NCBI GenBank assembly: GCA_017627955.1
Contig: JAGAFU010000013.1
Coordinates: 25,421 to 89,420, forward strand
Reading direction: 5' to 3'
Origin: Bacteroidales bacterium
Lineage (GTDB): Bacteria > Bacteroidota > Bacteroidia > Bacteroidales > UBA932
Length of the DNA: 64,000 bases
A program made the position numbers and the translations under genes. The stretch's first letter is position 1, and each line of letters begins with the position of its first letter. Shown here in pieces: positions 19,223 through 27,919 of this stretch. Under the pieces are notes generated by a model that did not search any database, was not told the origin of the DNA, and saw only the letters and a list, made by a program, of their open reading frames with translations.

Positions 19223-21154
19223 TTACTTATTCCACACAAAACGATAATTGAACCTGCGGTTCGGAGCCGTGTCTCCATGCAGGCAGAGGGAGATAGGATC
19301 CACAAGCTCGCCGGTGTTGTCGGCCCACTTGAAGTCGAAGCTCACGCTCTTTTTCCCGGAGAGGCCAAGAGCAGACCCTGGGATGGAGATTTCCATCTCC
19401 TTGCCGGACACGGCGTAAGACGCCTTGCATGCTTCCTTCCACGCGCCATTCTCATATCTCATGACCGAGGTCACTCCGTCCGGAGAGACATTCTTATTGA
19501 CAAGAATATCATACCCGTACCAGCCGGTTCCGGAATCCTGGTCCGAATCGATCAGGAGCAACATCCAATCCTGATCCTCGCAAGGCGAGATGTCCGAGCC
19601 GCATTTCACATAGAAATACACATTGCCGTCTTTTCCAAGAGCCACCTTGGAGTCCTGTATGTCGTTGCGACCGGTCGAATCCGTATAATGAAGTCCGGCA
19701 TAGCCATCCCCGTCACGGAAGGTCACATCCCCCCTGGTGTCCCGGTAGGTCACCTTCACTCTATCCCAGTCGGAGAAACTTCCGTCCATCTTGATTCTAT
19801 TGAAACCCTTGTTCACAGGAATCGGCCTAACGCCTTTATAACGACGGATGTTCTGGGCCATCTGCATGTAGTAGTTGTCCGTGTAGCCACCCTTCATCGG
19901 CTGGATAGTCCTGTTGAACTCAGCGTTGTACTGGTCCACGAATGCATAGGGACTGTTTTCACGTCCCATGAACCACGTGTCGCCGAAATGATATTTCCCG
20001 GCTGTCCACTCGTTCCAATCGTTGAGATAGATGAACGGCGGATCTACAGCCAAGGCATCCTCCCAACGTTCCTGGAAATACAGGCCGTAAGCGGTCGGGT
20101 TCTTGACCGTCTTGCCAAGCCACGGGACATAGGCCTCAACGGGCATGTCATGCTCGTCGAGGGCTGGCTCACCGTTCGCCCTAGTCCAGGATTTCCCGAC
20201 TCCCATCTTCGCGCCCTTCATGCCTAATGAATGTTGAGCCGGAGTCACGGCGCATTCCTCGACCTTGCCATTATGCTTGGAAGCCAGTTCTTCAGGCGAC
20301 AAAGCCTTCACACGCTCATCATCCATACTATAACCGAAACTCCAGTTGTCCTCAGTTCCTACAAAGCGGCCTGGACCGTGCTCGTGATCCTTTCCCCACT
20401 CATAGTAGCCCCACCACATATTTCTCAAAGTGAAGAAATCGAATATCTCTGGAGGGTAGTCCGCGGCAGTGGTCTCAAAGTTCCCGGTAGCGTCTACGGA
20501 AGGATCCGCATTGTATAGCAGCAAAGGTTTCCCATCCCAATAGAACCAGAGATCGGAATACTTCCCTTCCTTGTAATACTTCTCATACAATGATTTCACC
20601 ACTTTCACTGGATTGTTATTGTACGACCAGAACACGAATTGTGGAGTCCGGTTGCCTTCCTCACGCACTTTCCTCATGGTAGAGAATAGCAACTCCCACT
20701 CGTCCCAATAACATACACCGTTAGTGACATCCAATATGAGAACATCGACCCCTGCATCCTGGAGCATCGATAGATCCTTTCTCATCACCCACTCGTCCTG
20801 GCTGAGGAAATAGCCCATCTCAGGCTCTCCCCAATGGTAGCTGCCATATTTCCAGAGCGGATGGTGGGCATCCAACCTCGCGGAAGGGTCTTCCGCCAAT
20901 ATCTTGGTGACATCCGTATAAGGGCCGGGTAAGCCGTGGTTGCCTTTTCCGTGCCAGGTGATATAAAATATTCCCACAGCCCGCTCATGCCCTGTCTTCA
21001 CATTACCTACCGAGTCCACCAGAGGCATCTGCCGGCCAAGGGCGTCAGTCGCGACCCAAGTGTCACTCATCAAGTCTGAAGGATCCGTATTCACGCCCCT
21101 CCCGCAAGCCGCGGCTATCAACAAAACGGAAACTATCAAAAAACGCTTTCCCAT
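19223..21154 (-). CDS. GH71/GH99-like glycoside hydrolase with C-terminal carbohydrate-binding-like domain
   Basis: 643 residues, lipoprotein signal (LLIAAAC, Cys17). The core (about 55-430) is a barrel of the GH71/GH99-like superfamily: RAVGIFYITWHGKGNHG, DEWVMRKDLSMLQDAGVDVLILDVTN, PPFIYLNDWNEWTAG. The NDWNEW motif near the end of the barrel is a hallmark of this group. After it comes a roughly 190-residue beta-rich domain (FNRIKMDGSFSDWDRV ... MLLLIDSDQDSGTGWYGYD) resembling CBM9/DOMON-type modules. Catalysis by this branch is poorly defined; true GH99 enzymes are endo-mannanases. It is a different subfamily from the WbsX-like protein two genes upstream. Confidence 0.8.
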   Translation of the reverse strand: MGKRFLIVSVLLIAAACGRGVNTDPSDLMSDTWVATDALGRQMPLVDSVGNVKTGHERAVGIFYITWHGKGNHGLPGPYTDVTKILAEDPSARLDAHHPLWKYGSYHWGEPEMGYFLSQDEWVMRKDLSMLQDAGVDVLILDVTNGVCYWDEWELLFSTMRKVREEGNRTPQFVFWSYNNNPVKVVKSLYEKYYKEGKYSDLWFYWDGKPLLLYNADPSVDATGNFETTAADYPPEIFDFFTLRNMWWGYYEWGKDHEHGPGRFVGTEDNWSFGYSMDDERVKALSPEELASKHNGKVEECAVTPAQHSLGMKGAKMGVGKSWTRANGEPALDEHDMPVEAYVPWLGKTVKNPTAYGLYFQERWEDALAVDPPFIYLNDWNEWTAGKYHFGDTWFMGRENSPYAFVDQYNAEFNRTIQPMKGGYTDNYYMQMAQNIRRYKGVRPIPVNKGFNRIKMDGSFSDWDRVKVTYRDTRGDVTFRDGDGYAGLHYTDSTGRNDIQDSKVALGKDGNVYFYVKCGSDISPCEDQDWMLLLIDSDQDSGTGWYGYDILVNKNVSPDGVTSVMRYENGAWKEACKASYAVSGKEMEISIPGSALGLSGKKSVSFDFKWADNTGELVDPISLCLHGDTAPNRRFNYRFVWNK

Positions 21155-21162
21155 CTTATCCC

Positions 21163-22722
21163 TTAAATATCTCTCTTGTATTTGAAATCATCAAACCATG
21201 CCGTACCGGCATCAGTGTCTTCATTGTAACTGAACAGGGCCACTCTGGCACCTTTCCAAAAACCGAAGTTCGCCTCGAAAGTCTCACCGATAGGGAGGAA
21301 ATCCTTCCCGTCAGCGCTGTAGGAGAAACCGAACACGTTATCGGCGATGTCGAATGTCATCCTGATCCAAATCTTTTTGGACTCCAGTGGAATCAAGGCC
21401 AGCGGATCCCCTTCTTTTTCAAATGATACGGAAAGGCCATCGCCGCTCTTCCTGACCCCGACGCAGTAATTGTCCCGTCCCATGCAGACCATGCCGGCAT
21501 ATTGTCCTACGGAAAGATCTGAGAGATCGAGACTTACAGTATAGGAGCCAGCGAATCCCATGATCTTCTGGGAGACCGTGTTACGAGCCATCTTGAAGGA
21601 ATCCGCCTTGAGAGCGTCGATCGCCAGGTAGCCCTTCCGGCTTGAAAGCGACCAGGCGTCATCAACCGGATTATGGTTGAACTGCCACTGGAGGCCGAGA
21701 GTCTTGCCGCTGAAATCATCCGAGGAGGCGGGAAGATATGGCTTGACAGCTTTCTTGGTCTTGGGCTTGACCCATCCCGGCACAGGCTCGCCTACCCCGT
21801 TGCCGTCATAGTCCTCTCCCATCACTGGCCAACCATCCTCCCAACGCATCGGCTGAAGGTGAACGATCCTGCCAAGAGGATCCCTCTGCTGGAAATGCAG
21901 GAACCACCACTCGCCGAAGGGAGTATCGACAATCGCGCCCTGGTGGGGGCCATTGATGTCAGTGGAGCCGGTCTCAAGAACGATCTTCCTCTCATAAGGT
22001 CCGTAGATGTCCTTGGAGCGGAGAACGGTCTGCCAACCACCCCTGACACCGCCCTCCGGGATGCTCAGGTAGTAATATCCATCAAGTTTATGGATCTTGG
22101 TTCCTTCCGCGGTAGGTCCTTGATACACAGTGACTCCATCGTCCAGAAGCTCTTTACCGTCCGGGGACATTTTGTGGATTATGATAGGGCCGGCCCCTCT
22201 GAGGCTATGGCCGAGATATGCCGTGCCATCCTCGTCCCAGAAAGGACAAGGATCTTCCCATGCGGCGACCGCCTTTACGCAATGCAGCGGTGACCAAGGT
22301 CCTGCCGGATCTTTAGCCGTACTCATGAACAGGCCCTCGTCCGGGGTACAGAAATAGACGAAAAACTGCCCGTCATGGAAACGGATGGCAGGTGCCCAGG
22401 AGCCACCAGCGTAATGCTCGTTATTATCCCATCCCGGCAAGTCGAATCTGTCGTAGATTTGGGAAATAAGTTTCCAGTTCACGAGATCCTGGGACTCCAG
22501 GACCTGCATGCCCATGAAATGAAAGTCCGAGGCGACCATGTAATACTTGTCGCCATGGCGGATCACATCCGGATCCGAATAGTCGGCGGCGAGGACCGGA
22601 TTGGCATATTTGCCGTCTCCGGTGTCACCCCAGGCGCTTTTGCCCGCCGGAGTGGTCACACACGAGGCCGCGCAGAGGATCGTAGCGGCAAATGCGGGGA
22701 ACCAGTTGAATATCTGTCTCAT
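21163..22722 (-). CDS. GH43 family beta-xylosidase/alpha-L-arabinofuranosidase
   Basis: 519 residues with a lipoprotein-type signal (CAASC, Cys21). The five-bladed propeller (36-330) has the three GH43 acids: base D50 in DYSDPD, pKa-modulating D157 in WEDPCPFWDEDG, and acid E206 in TAEGTKI. The C-terminal beta-sandwich (about 335-519, DDFSGKTLGLQWQFNHNP ... FDDFKYK) is the concanavalin-like domain seen in two-domain GH43 xylosidases/arabinofuranosidases. The gene overlaps nothing and begins only 3 bases after the stop of the WbsX-like gene. Substrate is D-xylose or L-arabinose in side chains; other GH43 activities are possible. Confidence 0.9.
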   Translation of the reverse strand: MRQIFNWFPAFAATILCAASCVTTPAGKSAWGDTGDGKYANPVLAADYSDPDVIRHGDKYYMVASDFHFMGMQVLESQDLVNWKLISQIYDRFDLPGWDNNEHYAGGSWAPAIRFHDGQFFVYFCTPDEGLFMSTAKDPAGPWSPLHCVKAVAAWEDPCPFWDEDGTAYLGHSLRGAGPIIIHKMSPDGKELLDDGVTVYQGPTAEGTKIHKLDGYYYLSIPEGGVRGGWQTVLRSKDIYGPYERKIVLETGSTDINGPHQGAIVDTPFGEWWFLHFQQRDPLGRIVHLQPMRWEDGWPVMGEDYDGNGVGEPVPGWVKPKTKKAVKPYLPASSDDFSGKTLGLQWQFNHNPVDDAWSLSSRKGYLAIDALKADSFKMARNTVSQKIMGFAGSYTVSLDLSDLSVGQYAGMVCMGRDNYCVGVRKSGDGLSVSFEKEGDPLALIPLESKKIWIRMTFDIADNVFGFSYSADGKDFLPIGETFEANFGFWKGARVALFSYNEDTDAGTAWFDDFKYKRDI

Positions 22723-22725
22723 AAC

Positions 22726-23913
22726 CTATTCGTCAACAAAAACTTTCTTGATCGCGTCGAGATAACCGTAGCCATAAACATCGTCCGGCTGGAGGTAGCT
22801 GGTCTCAGTCCACTCGTTCCATGAGTTGATGGTAATGAGCGGATGGAGATCGGGACGGGCGTCCAGCCAGGCCTTGGCTTTGCGGAGGGCACCCTCGAAA
22901 CGCTCGGGAGTATTCTCCCTGACCACGGCGCTATCACCGAAACGGGGACTGTTGTCCCAGCCGATGCTGATGTGAGGATAGTAAGGGATAGTGAACTCAG
23001 CGTCAAGCCTGTCCCACTCCGCATAAGCTCCATCAAGGATATTCTGGTAGTCGTCATCCACATTCAGGAAATGGCAGAACTGGTAGTGGGACATGCTGTT
23101 GAATCCCATCTTCCGGGCGAAATCGTCCCTGGGGCTCTCACTGCTGGCCTTGGCCGCATCCACCCCGCTGTAGTTGAACTGCTGGTTCCACATGGTGAAC
23201 TGGAGCTCAAGGTCCGGGAACCCGGCTTTCTTGACCTCACTACGGAACCACTTGAGAGCATCCACAGCCTTGTCAACACCGCCCAGACCCTCGATGAAGG
23301 TGTTGACCTCATAGATCATGAACACGGGCTTGCCGTCGATCTTGTAGTAGTTTGGCTGTTTGAAGAACATCTCTATGTTCCGGCGGCAAATCTTCTCGAA
23401 CTCCTCGCGGTCCACAGCGCCTCTCCAGATGATGTTCTCACCACCGATACGAGTGTCCCAGCTGTTGTCCACATTGTGGTTGGCCCACATCAGATAGAAC
23501 TTCATCTTATCACGGTTGGCCGCTTTAAGGAACCCTTCCGTGAGGGTAGTCTCCATGAACGGACGGCCGTCAAACCAGTACCAGTCGAAGATGAACACAT
23601 TGACTCCGTGGCGTGTGGCCTGCTCAATCTCCATCTCCATCACCGCCGGGTCAGCCTCGTTAATATAGCCCCAAAGCGGATGACGGTCCCAGTAGTGGCC
23701 GGGATTGCGCTTCTGCATGGTCATGACAGTCTCCCACTCTCCCCTGTCCATCGGCCAGAATGGCTTCAGGCGCGGCTCTCCAGCGGCATAGGCAGGATAA
23801 AGATAGGCCGCCACATCGTATTGTTTCTTCTGGGGAGCGGCTTTTTTCTTCTGGCCGCTTAGCATCGGCATCGCCATGGCCAGCGCCAGGCACAAAACAA
23901 CTATTCTTCTCAT
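22726..23913 (-). CDS. WbsX/GH99-like domain protein, secreted
   Basis: 395 residues with a Sec signal peptide (1-20, MLSGQ) followed by a lysine/alanine-rich stretch. The rest is one TIM-barrel of the WbsX (Glyco_tran_WbsX) family within the GH99-like group: VAAYLYPAYAAGEPRLKPFWP, GVNVFIFDWYWFDGRPF, KPVFMIYEVN, and the C-terminal ITINSWNEWTETSYLQPDD. WbsX proteins were first noted in O-antigen clusters, but secreted copies are frequent in Bacteroidetes PULs, where they are thought to be glycosidases. Function is therefore an inference from export and context. Confidence 0.8.
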   Translation of the reverse strand: MRRIVVLCLALAMAMPMLSGQKKKAAPQKKQYDVAAYLYPAYAAGEPRLKPFWPMDRGEWETVMTMQKRNPGHYWDRHPLWGYINEADPAVMEMEIEQATRHGVNVFIFDWYWFDGRPFMETTLTEGFLKAANRDKMKFYLMWANHNVDNSWDTRIGGENIIWRGAVDREEFEKICRRNIEMFFKQPNYYKIDGKPVFMIYEVNTFIEGLGGVDKAVDALKWFRSEVKKAGFPDLELQFTMWNQQFNYSGVDAAKASSESPRDDFARKMGFNSMSHYQFCHFLNVDDDYQNILDGAYAEWDRLDAEFTIPYYPHISIGWDNSPRFGDSAVVRENTPERFEGALRKAKAWLDARPDLHPLITINSWNEWTETSYLQPDDVYGYGYLDAIKKVFVDE

Positions 23914-23933
23914 ACTATGCTGTTATATTTAAA

Positions 23934-24998
23934 TCACTTGAAATGGACAACTTGGACATCGCCGTTGTAGGTGGCTCCGACAGTGTATTGGATGGCGGTC
24001 GGGGAGAAACGCTCCTCGAAGAAGCGGTGCATGTGGCCGCAAAGGATTCCTTTGAGGAGTTTCTGCTCCTTCAACCAGGCGCAGAACTCCAGGGTAGGCT
24101 CGTCCGCCCGCTGCTGAACCTTGCGGTAACGCCACTCTTGCCCGGCGGGATAAGTCTTTCCTTTGTCAAAGGTCTCGGTGATCTCAAGCGGGGCACCTGT
24201 CAAATAAGCGCAGTTGCCGTCATTGGCCTCCAGCTCGACCTTGCAGAACTCGGGAGTGTAGAGGGGAACGTGGCAGAGCATAATGACCGGAAGGCCTTTC
24301 TCCATCTCTTTCTTCATGAGTTCCAACTGGTTCCGGGTGAAATTGTAATACACATCGTCGACCGCGACGAAGTTGACACCATTGATGACCCTGCTGGCAA
24401 ATGTCAGGTCATTGGGGAAAGCGCCCTGGACAGCTTCCCTGCTGTCGTTCTTGTAGGCCTCATCCTCCTTGGCTTCTCCGACATATTTCGAGTACTCATG
24501 GTTGCCAGCGGCGACGAACCAATCCGCCATAATCATATGCTTGGCGGTGACATCCAGATTGGCCTCCGAGACGAAATCTATCATATCACCGGTGTGCATC
24601 ATGTACATTCCACGCTCATTGGCGTAGCGGATAGCCTCATCCAGATAGTGCTCGCCGTAACCCATATAGCGGGAACGACGGCAGGCAAGTAGCATCTTTC
24701 TCTCGTCATTCCTGTCATCTGCCAAGGTGATGTGAGTGTCGGAAATGTGCATCACATCAAAGGGCTTCGAGGCTCCGACCTCAATAGTTATCTCCTTGAT
24801 ATTCAAAGGTCCGTAAGCGTCGACCTCGCGGGCGACCTCGCTTCGGGCGGCCGGCCCTTCGGCTCCGCTCAGGGACCGGGTATTTCCACTCAGCCCTTCG
24901 GCTCCGCTCAGGGACCGGGAACCGCGGGACCCGCATCCTGCCACGGCGAACCCTGCCGCCGCGGCTCCGGAAACCTTGATAAACGATCTTCTATCCAT
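23934..24998 (-). CDS. Tat-exported calcineurin-like metallophosphoesterase
   Basis: 354 residues with a twin-arginine signal (MDRRSFIKVSG) ending in a lipobox (VAGC). Residues 26-50 form a linker encoded by two copies of a dispersed DNA repeat (RSLSGAEG twice). The calcineurin-like fold follows: HISDTHIT (metal ligands D and H), a lengthy loop, VAAGNHEY (asparagine/histidine), MLCHVP and CGHMHRFFEE. These are all the conserved metal-binding blocks, so the enzyme should be active on phosphomonoesters or diesters outside the cytoplasm. With the GDPD, alkaline phosphatase and EEP proteins it is one of several phosphoester hydrolases in this PUL. Confidence 0.88.
   Translation of the reverse strand: MDRRSFIKVSGAAAAGFAVAGCGSRGSRSLSGAEGLSGNTRSLSGAEGPAARSEVAREVDAYGPLNIKEITIEVGASKPFDVMHISDTHITLADDRNDERKMLLACRRSRYMGYGEHYLDEAIRYANERGMYMMHTGDMIDFVSEANLDVTAKHMIMADWFVAAGNHEYSKYVGEAKEDEAYKNDSREAVQGAFPNDLTFASRVINGVNFVAVDDVYYNFTRNQLELMKKEMEKGLPVIMLCHVPLYTPEFCKVELEANDGNCAYLTGAPLEITETFDKGKTYPAGQEWRYRKVQQRADEPTLEFCAWLKEQKLLKGILCGHMHRFFEERFSPTAIQYTVGATYNGDVQVVHFK
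24854..24919. repeat. Two in-frame copies of a dispersed 27-bp repeat inside the metallophosphoesterase gene
   Basis: A perfect 27-base unit at 24854-24880 and 24893-24919 contains CCCTTCGGCTCCGCTCAGGG, separated by 12 bases. On the coding (minus) strand each unit reads RSLSGAEG. It lies directly behind the lipobox, in the tether between the lipid anchor and the enzyme. The same core occurs at 45585-45618, and a related one in opposite orientation at 31400-31448. Confidence 0.85.
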
Positions 24999-25066
24999 TT
25001 TTTAGTGTTATTAAAATATCAAAACAAAATAATGAAATATCCACAAAAAACCAAGACCAGGATCCC

Positions 25067-27904
25067 TTACCGGTAATACAACCGGCTTGGAGGGATCGGA
25101 ACGAATCTGGCGGAACCTCCATTCCTCCAAGACCATACGAGCTCCTGGCCACCTTGATCGTCGAAATATAGAAGCTTGAAAGGATGGAGTCCTTTTTGGA
25201 GAGGAATCTTTCCCGTACCGATGGCAGGTTTGGGAGATCCTTCCGCGGACACTACCCTCTCTCCCTCAATCCAAAGCTCACCGCCCTCATCACACCTGAG
25301 AGCGAATTCCCATACCCCGTCCGACGGGACATTGATGTAACCGAAGAAATTGAAGGCGAAATGATCCTCCGCTGGAGATCCCGAGATAGACGGAGCCTCC
25401 ATCACACCGGAATCCTCTTCAGGATCAGCTTCTATCTGGTTGATGAACTTGAAGTTAGCCGTGTGGAAAGTGTAACGGCAGCCTGGCGTCATCCCGTCCA
25501 TGGAGGTTACGGGATAATAGTATTTCTTATGAGCCGCGACATAATTGACTTGTGACGGATCCATCCCCTCCTTGAAGGCCCGCGCCTTGATCAGGCAGGA
25601 CTGTCTAACCTTGAACGGTCCTGAATACACCGGGCTGTCTTCTGTCGGATCACTGCCATCGAGAGTGTAATGGATCACGGAGCCCTCAGTCCTGCAGGAC
25701 ATAGAGACTTCGGCGTCGGAATCGAACAAATGAAGGTTACCGGTGATGGCAGGTTTGGACACAAAAGGTCTGGGGCTCATTGAATATGGGGCGGGAAGGC
25801 CGTCCCGGCCATGATCAGGCTTCGGGGACAACTTGAATTCCAGAACCCCACCAGCCATGATCTGCTCATAGGTCAGGAAATGCTGGCTAACAGGCTCGCC
25901 ATTCAAAGACACTTCGGACACGTAAGGATATTCAGGATGATCAGCCTTGATAGTCAACTGTTTCCCGTTCCCGAGGCGAATCTCGGCCTTCTTGAAGAGC
26001 GGGGCGGTGAGGAGATATTCCCCAGTGCCGGGACAGGCCGGGTATATTCCTAAAGAAGCAAGGATGTACCAGGCGCTCATCTGGCCGCAATCCTCGTTGC
26101 CGCAGACTCCGTCCGGGGCCGAGGAATATGCGTTCTCAAGGATCCAACGGACAATCTCCTGACTCTTGGAAGGCTCCCCAAGCCAGTAATAAATCCACGG
26201 CAGGGAATGACCAGGCTCATTGCCATGGGCATATTGGCCTTTCGCGCCACCTAGTTCAGAGGCATAAGACGATTTTCCCAAGGGATCGTAACTGAATAGG
26301 GAGTCAGCGGCCGCGGCCATCGCCTCGCGGCTTCCCATAAGGTATTCCATCCCGGCAAGATCATGCGGGGCGAAGAACCTGTATTGCCAAGGAGTGGCCT
26401 CCGTGAAATCTTCGGAGCGTAGAAGCGGCTCGAAAGCTCTCGCCCAGCTGCCGTCCAGTTTCCTTCCCCGGATAAAGCCCGTGACAGGATCGAAAACGTT
26501 GCGGTAATTGGCTGCCCTTTGGTAATATTCCTCAGCGATGTCCTTGTGGCCCAGGCTTTCAGCCATCCTGGCTATGCACCAGTCGTCGTAGGCGTACTCC
26601 AGGGTTCTGGAAGCGGTCTCGGCCTTCAGGTCGGCCGGGACGAAGCCGTGGGTGGCGTAGAGTTCCGAGGTGTTGACCTCATTGTTTTTGGATGACGTGA
26701 CCATGGCCTCCAGCGCCCTCTCGCCGTCGAAACCTCCAATTCCACGCAGCCAGGCGTCAGCGATTACAGAGACGCTGTGGTAGCCGATCATGCACCCTGT
26801 CTCGAAACTCGACAGCGGCCAGACCGGAAGCTCTCCGGAACAGTCGTACATGTTCAGCATGCTGTTAATCATGTCGGTGACAATGCCCGGATCCAGGATA
26901 GTCTGGAGGGGGTGCCAGCTGCGGAAAGTGTCCCAAATGGATAATGTCGAGTAGAAAGGCTTATTGGTCTTACCGTCCCTTCCACGCTCGTCGATGAAAC
27001 TTCCGTCAACATCATCAATGCGATTGGGAGTCACGAAAGTGTGATAGAAATTAGTGTAAAAAACATCCGTTGGGCCACCTTCGACTTTAATCTTGCCCAG
27101 AGCCGCATCCCAGAGGGCCTCAGCCTTTGAGAGAATGTCGTCAAATGAGGCTCCTTCCGTCTCCGCGAGGCGGTTTGCCTCGGCATTCTTCTGGCTCACT
27201 CCGGAGAGTCCGGCGAAAACTGTCACCTCTTTTGTTCCCTCCGGGAAAGTCAGCAGCAACTTACCACGACCGACCTCTTCCACTTTCTCGAAAGGGACCG
27301 AGAACTCGGCGGAGAAATAACTGTCCCGCCCATGAGCCCATGCCCAGGTGTTCCTCTCTCCTTTCAGGCGGTTCTGGCCGTCAGTTTCCAGGACAGCTTT
27401 CAACGCCTTGCTCCACCAACCGATGCAATACTCCGCATCAACCTGGATCTGAGGGGTTCCTTTGCCCTTGAAAATATATCTATGTACGCCCGTGTGCACA
27501 TCAGCTGTCATCTCAGCGGTGATCCCAGCGGGAAAAACCACCTTGTAATAACCCGGGCGGGCATATTCGTCACTGTGCGAGAAAGACAGCGGCTCGGCCT
27601 TCCCGGTCAAAGTCGGGGTGAAGAGGAAATCCCCGAAGTCCGGGCAGCCTGTCCCAGAAAGATGATTGTGGCTGAAACCGACTATCACCGAATCCTTGTA
27701 ATGGTAGCCTGAAGTCCGGTCGGGGCTTGTGTCAGGACCCAGCTGGATAGCGCCGAAAGGGACCGTGGCGGCCGGATGTGTGTTCCCATCGACATCCGTC
27801 CCATTGAAGACGTTGACCAACGAGGCCGGGCCCTTATCCATTCCACAGGAACCGAGGATAGTGGCGAGAATGACTCCCAAAGTGAATAATGATGTGGCTC
27901 TCAT
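25067..27904 (-). CDS. GH92 alpha-mannosidase with FN3-associated and PA14 domains, lipoprotein
   Basis: 945 residues, lipoprotein signal (ATILGSC, Cys20). The GH92 N-terminal sandwich begins VNVFNGTDVDGNTHPAATVPFG, and the (alpha/alpha)6 catalytic region holds IWDTFRSWHPL, HGNEPGHSLPW and GNEDCGQMSAWY, the calcium/active-site blocks of this calcium-dependent exo-mannosidase family. After about residue 720 comes a chitobiase-C/FN3-associated domain (HYTLDGSDPTEDSPVYSGPF), then a PA14 domain (about 815-945, GVWEFALRCDEGGELWIEGE). GH92 enzymes remove alpha-mannose from N-glycans or yeast mannan, and some cleave mannose-1-phosphate-6-mannose diesters. It is one of three GH92 paralogues here with the same architecture. 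Confidence 0.93.
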   Translation of the reverse strand: MRATSLFTLGVILATILGSCGMDKGPASLVNVFNGTDVDGNTHPAATVPFGAIQLGPDTSPDRTSGYHYKDSVIVGFSHNHLSGTGCPDFGDFLFTPTLTGKAEPLSFSHSDEYARPGYYKVVFPAGITAEMTADVHTGVHRYIFKGKGTPQIQVDAEYCIGWWSKALKAVLETDGQNRLKGERNTWAWAHGRDSYFSAEFSVPFEKVEEVGRGKLLLTFPEGTKEVTVFAGLSGVSQKNAEANRLAETEGASFDDILSKAEALWDAALGKIKVEGGPTDVFYTNFYHTFVTPNRIDDVDGSFIDERGRDGKTNKPFYSTLSIWDTFRSWHPLQTILDPGIVTDMINSMLNMYDCSGELPVWPLSSFETGCMIGYHSVSVIADAWLRGIGGFDGERALEAMVTSSKNNEVNTSELYATHGFVPADLKAETASRTLEYAYDDWCIARMAESLGHKDIAEEYYQRAANYRNVFDPVTGFIRGRKLDGSWARAFEPLLRSEDFTEATPWQYRFFAPHDLAGMEYLMGSREAMAAAADSLFSYDPLGKSSYASELGGAKGQYAHGNEPGHSLPWIYYWLGEPSKSQEIVRWILENAYSSAPDGVCGNEDCGQMSAWYILASLGIYPACPGTGEYLLTAPLFKKAEIRLGNGKQLTIKADHPEYPYVSEVSLNGEPVSQHFLTYEQIMAGGVLEFKLSPKPDHGRDGLPAPYSMSPRPFVSKPAITGNLHLFDSDAEVSMSCRTEGSVIHYTLDGSDPTEDSPVYSGPFKVRQSCLIKARAFKEGMDPSQVNYVAAHKKYYYPVTSMDGMTPGCRYTFHTANFKFINQIEADPEEDSGVMEAPSISGSPAEDHFAFNFFGYINVPSDGVWEFALRCDEGGELWIEGERVVSAEGSPKPAIGTGKIPLQKGLHPFKLLYFDDQGGQELVWSWRNGGSARFVPIPPSRLYYR

Positions 27905-27919
27905 TAAGAATACCAGAGT

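Noticed and set aside
22843-23862. A 339-codon open frame on the plus strand
   Set aside because: It is antisense to the WbsX/GH99-like gene with clear conserved motifs, and has no family features of its own.
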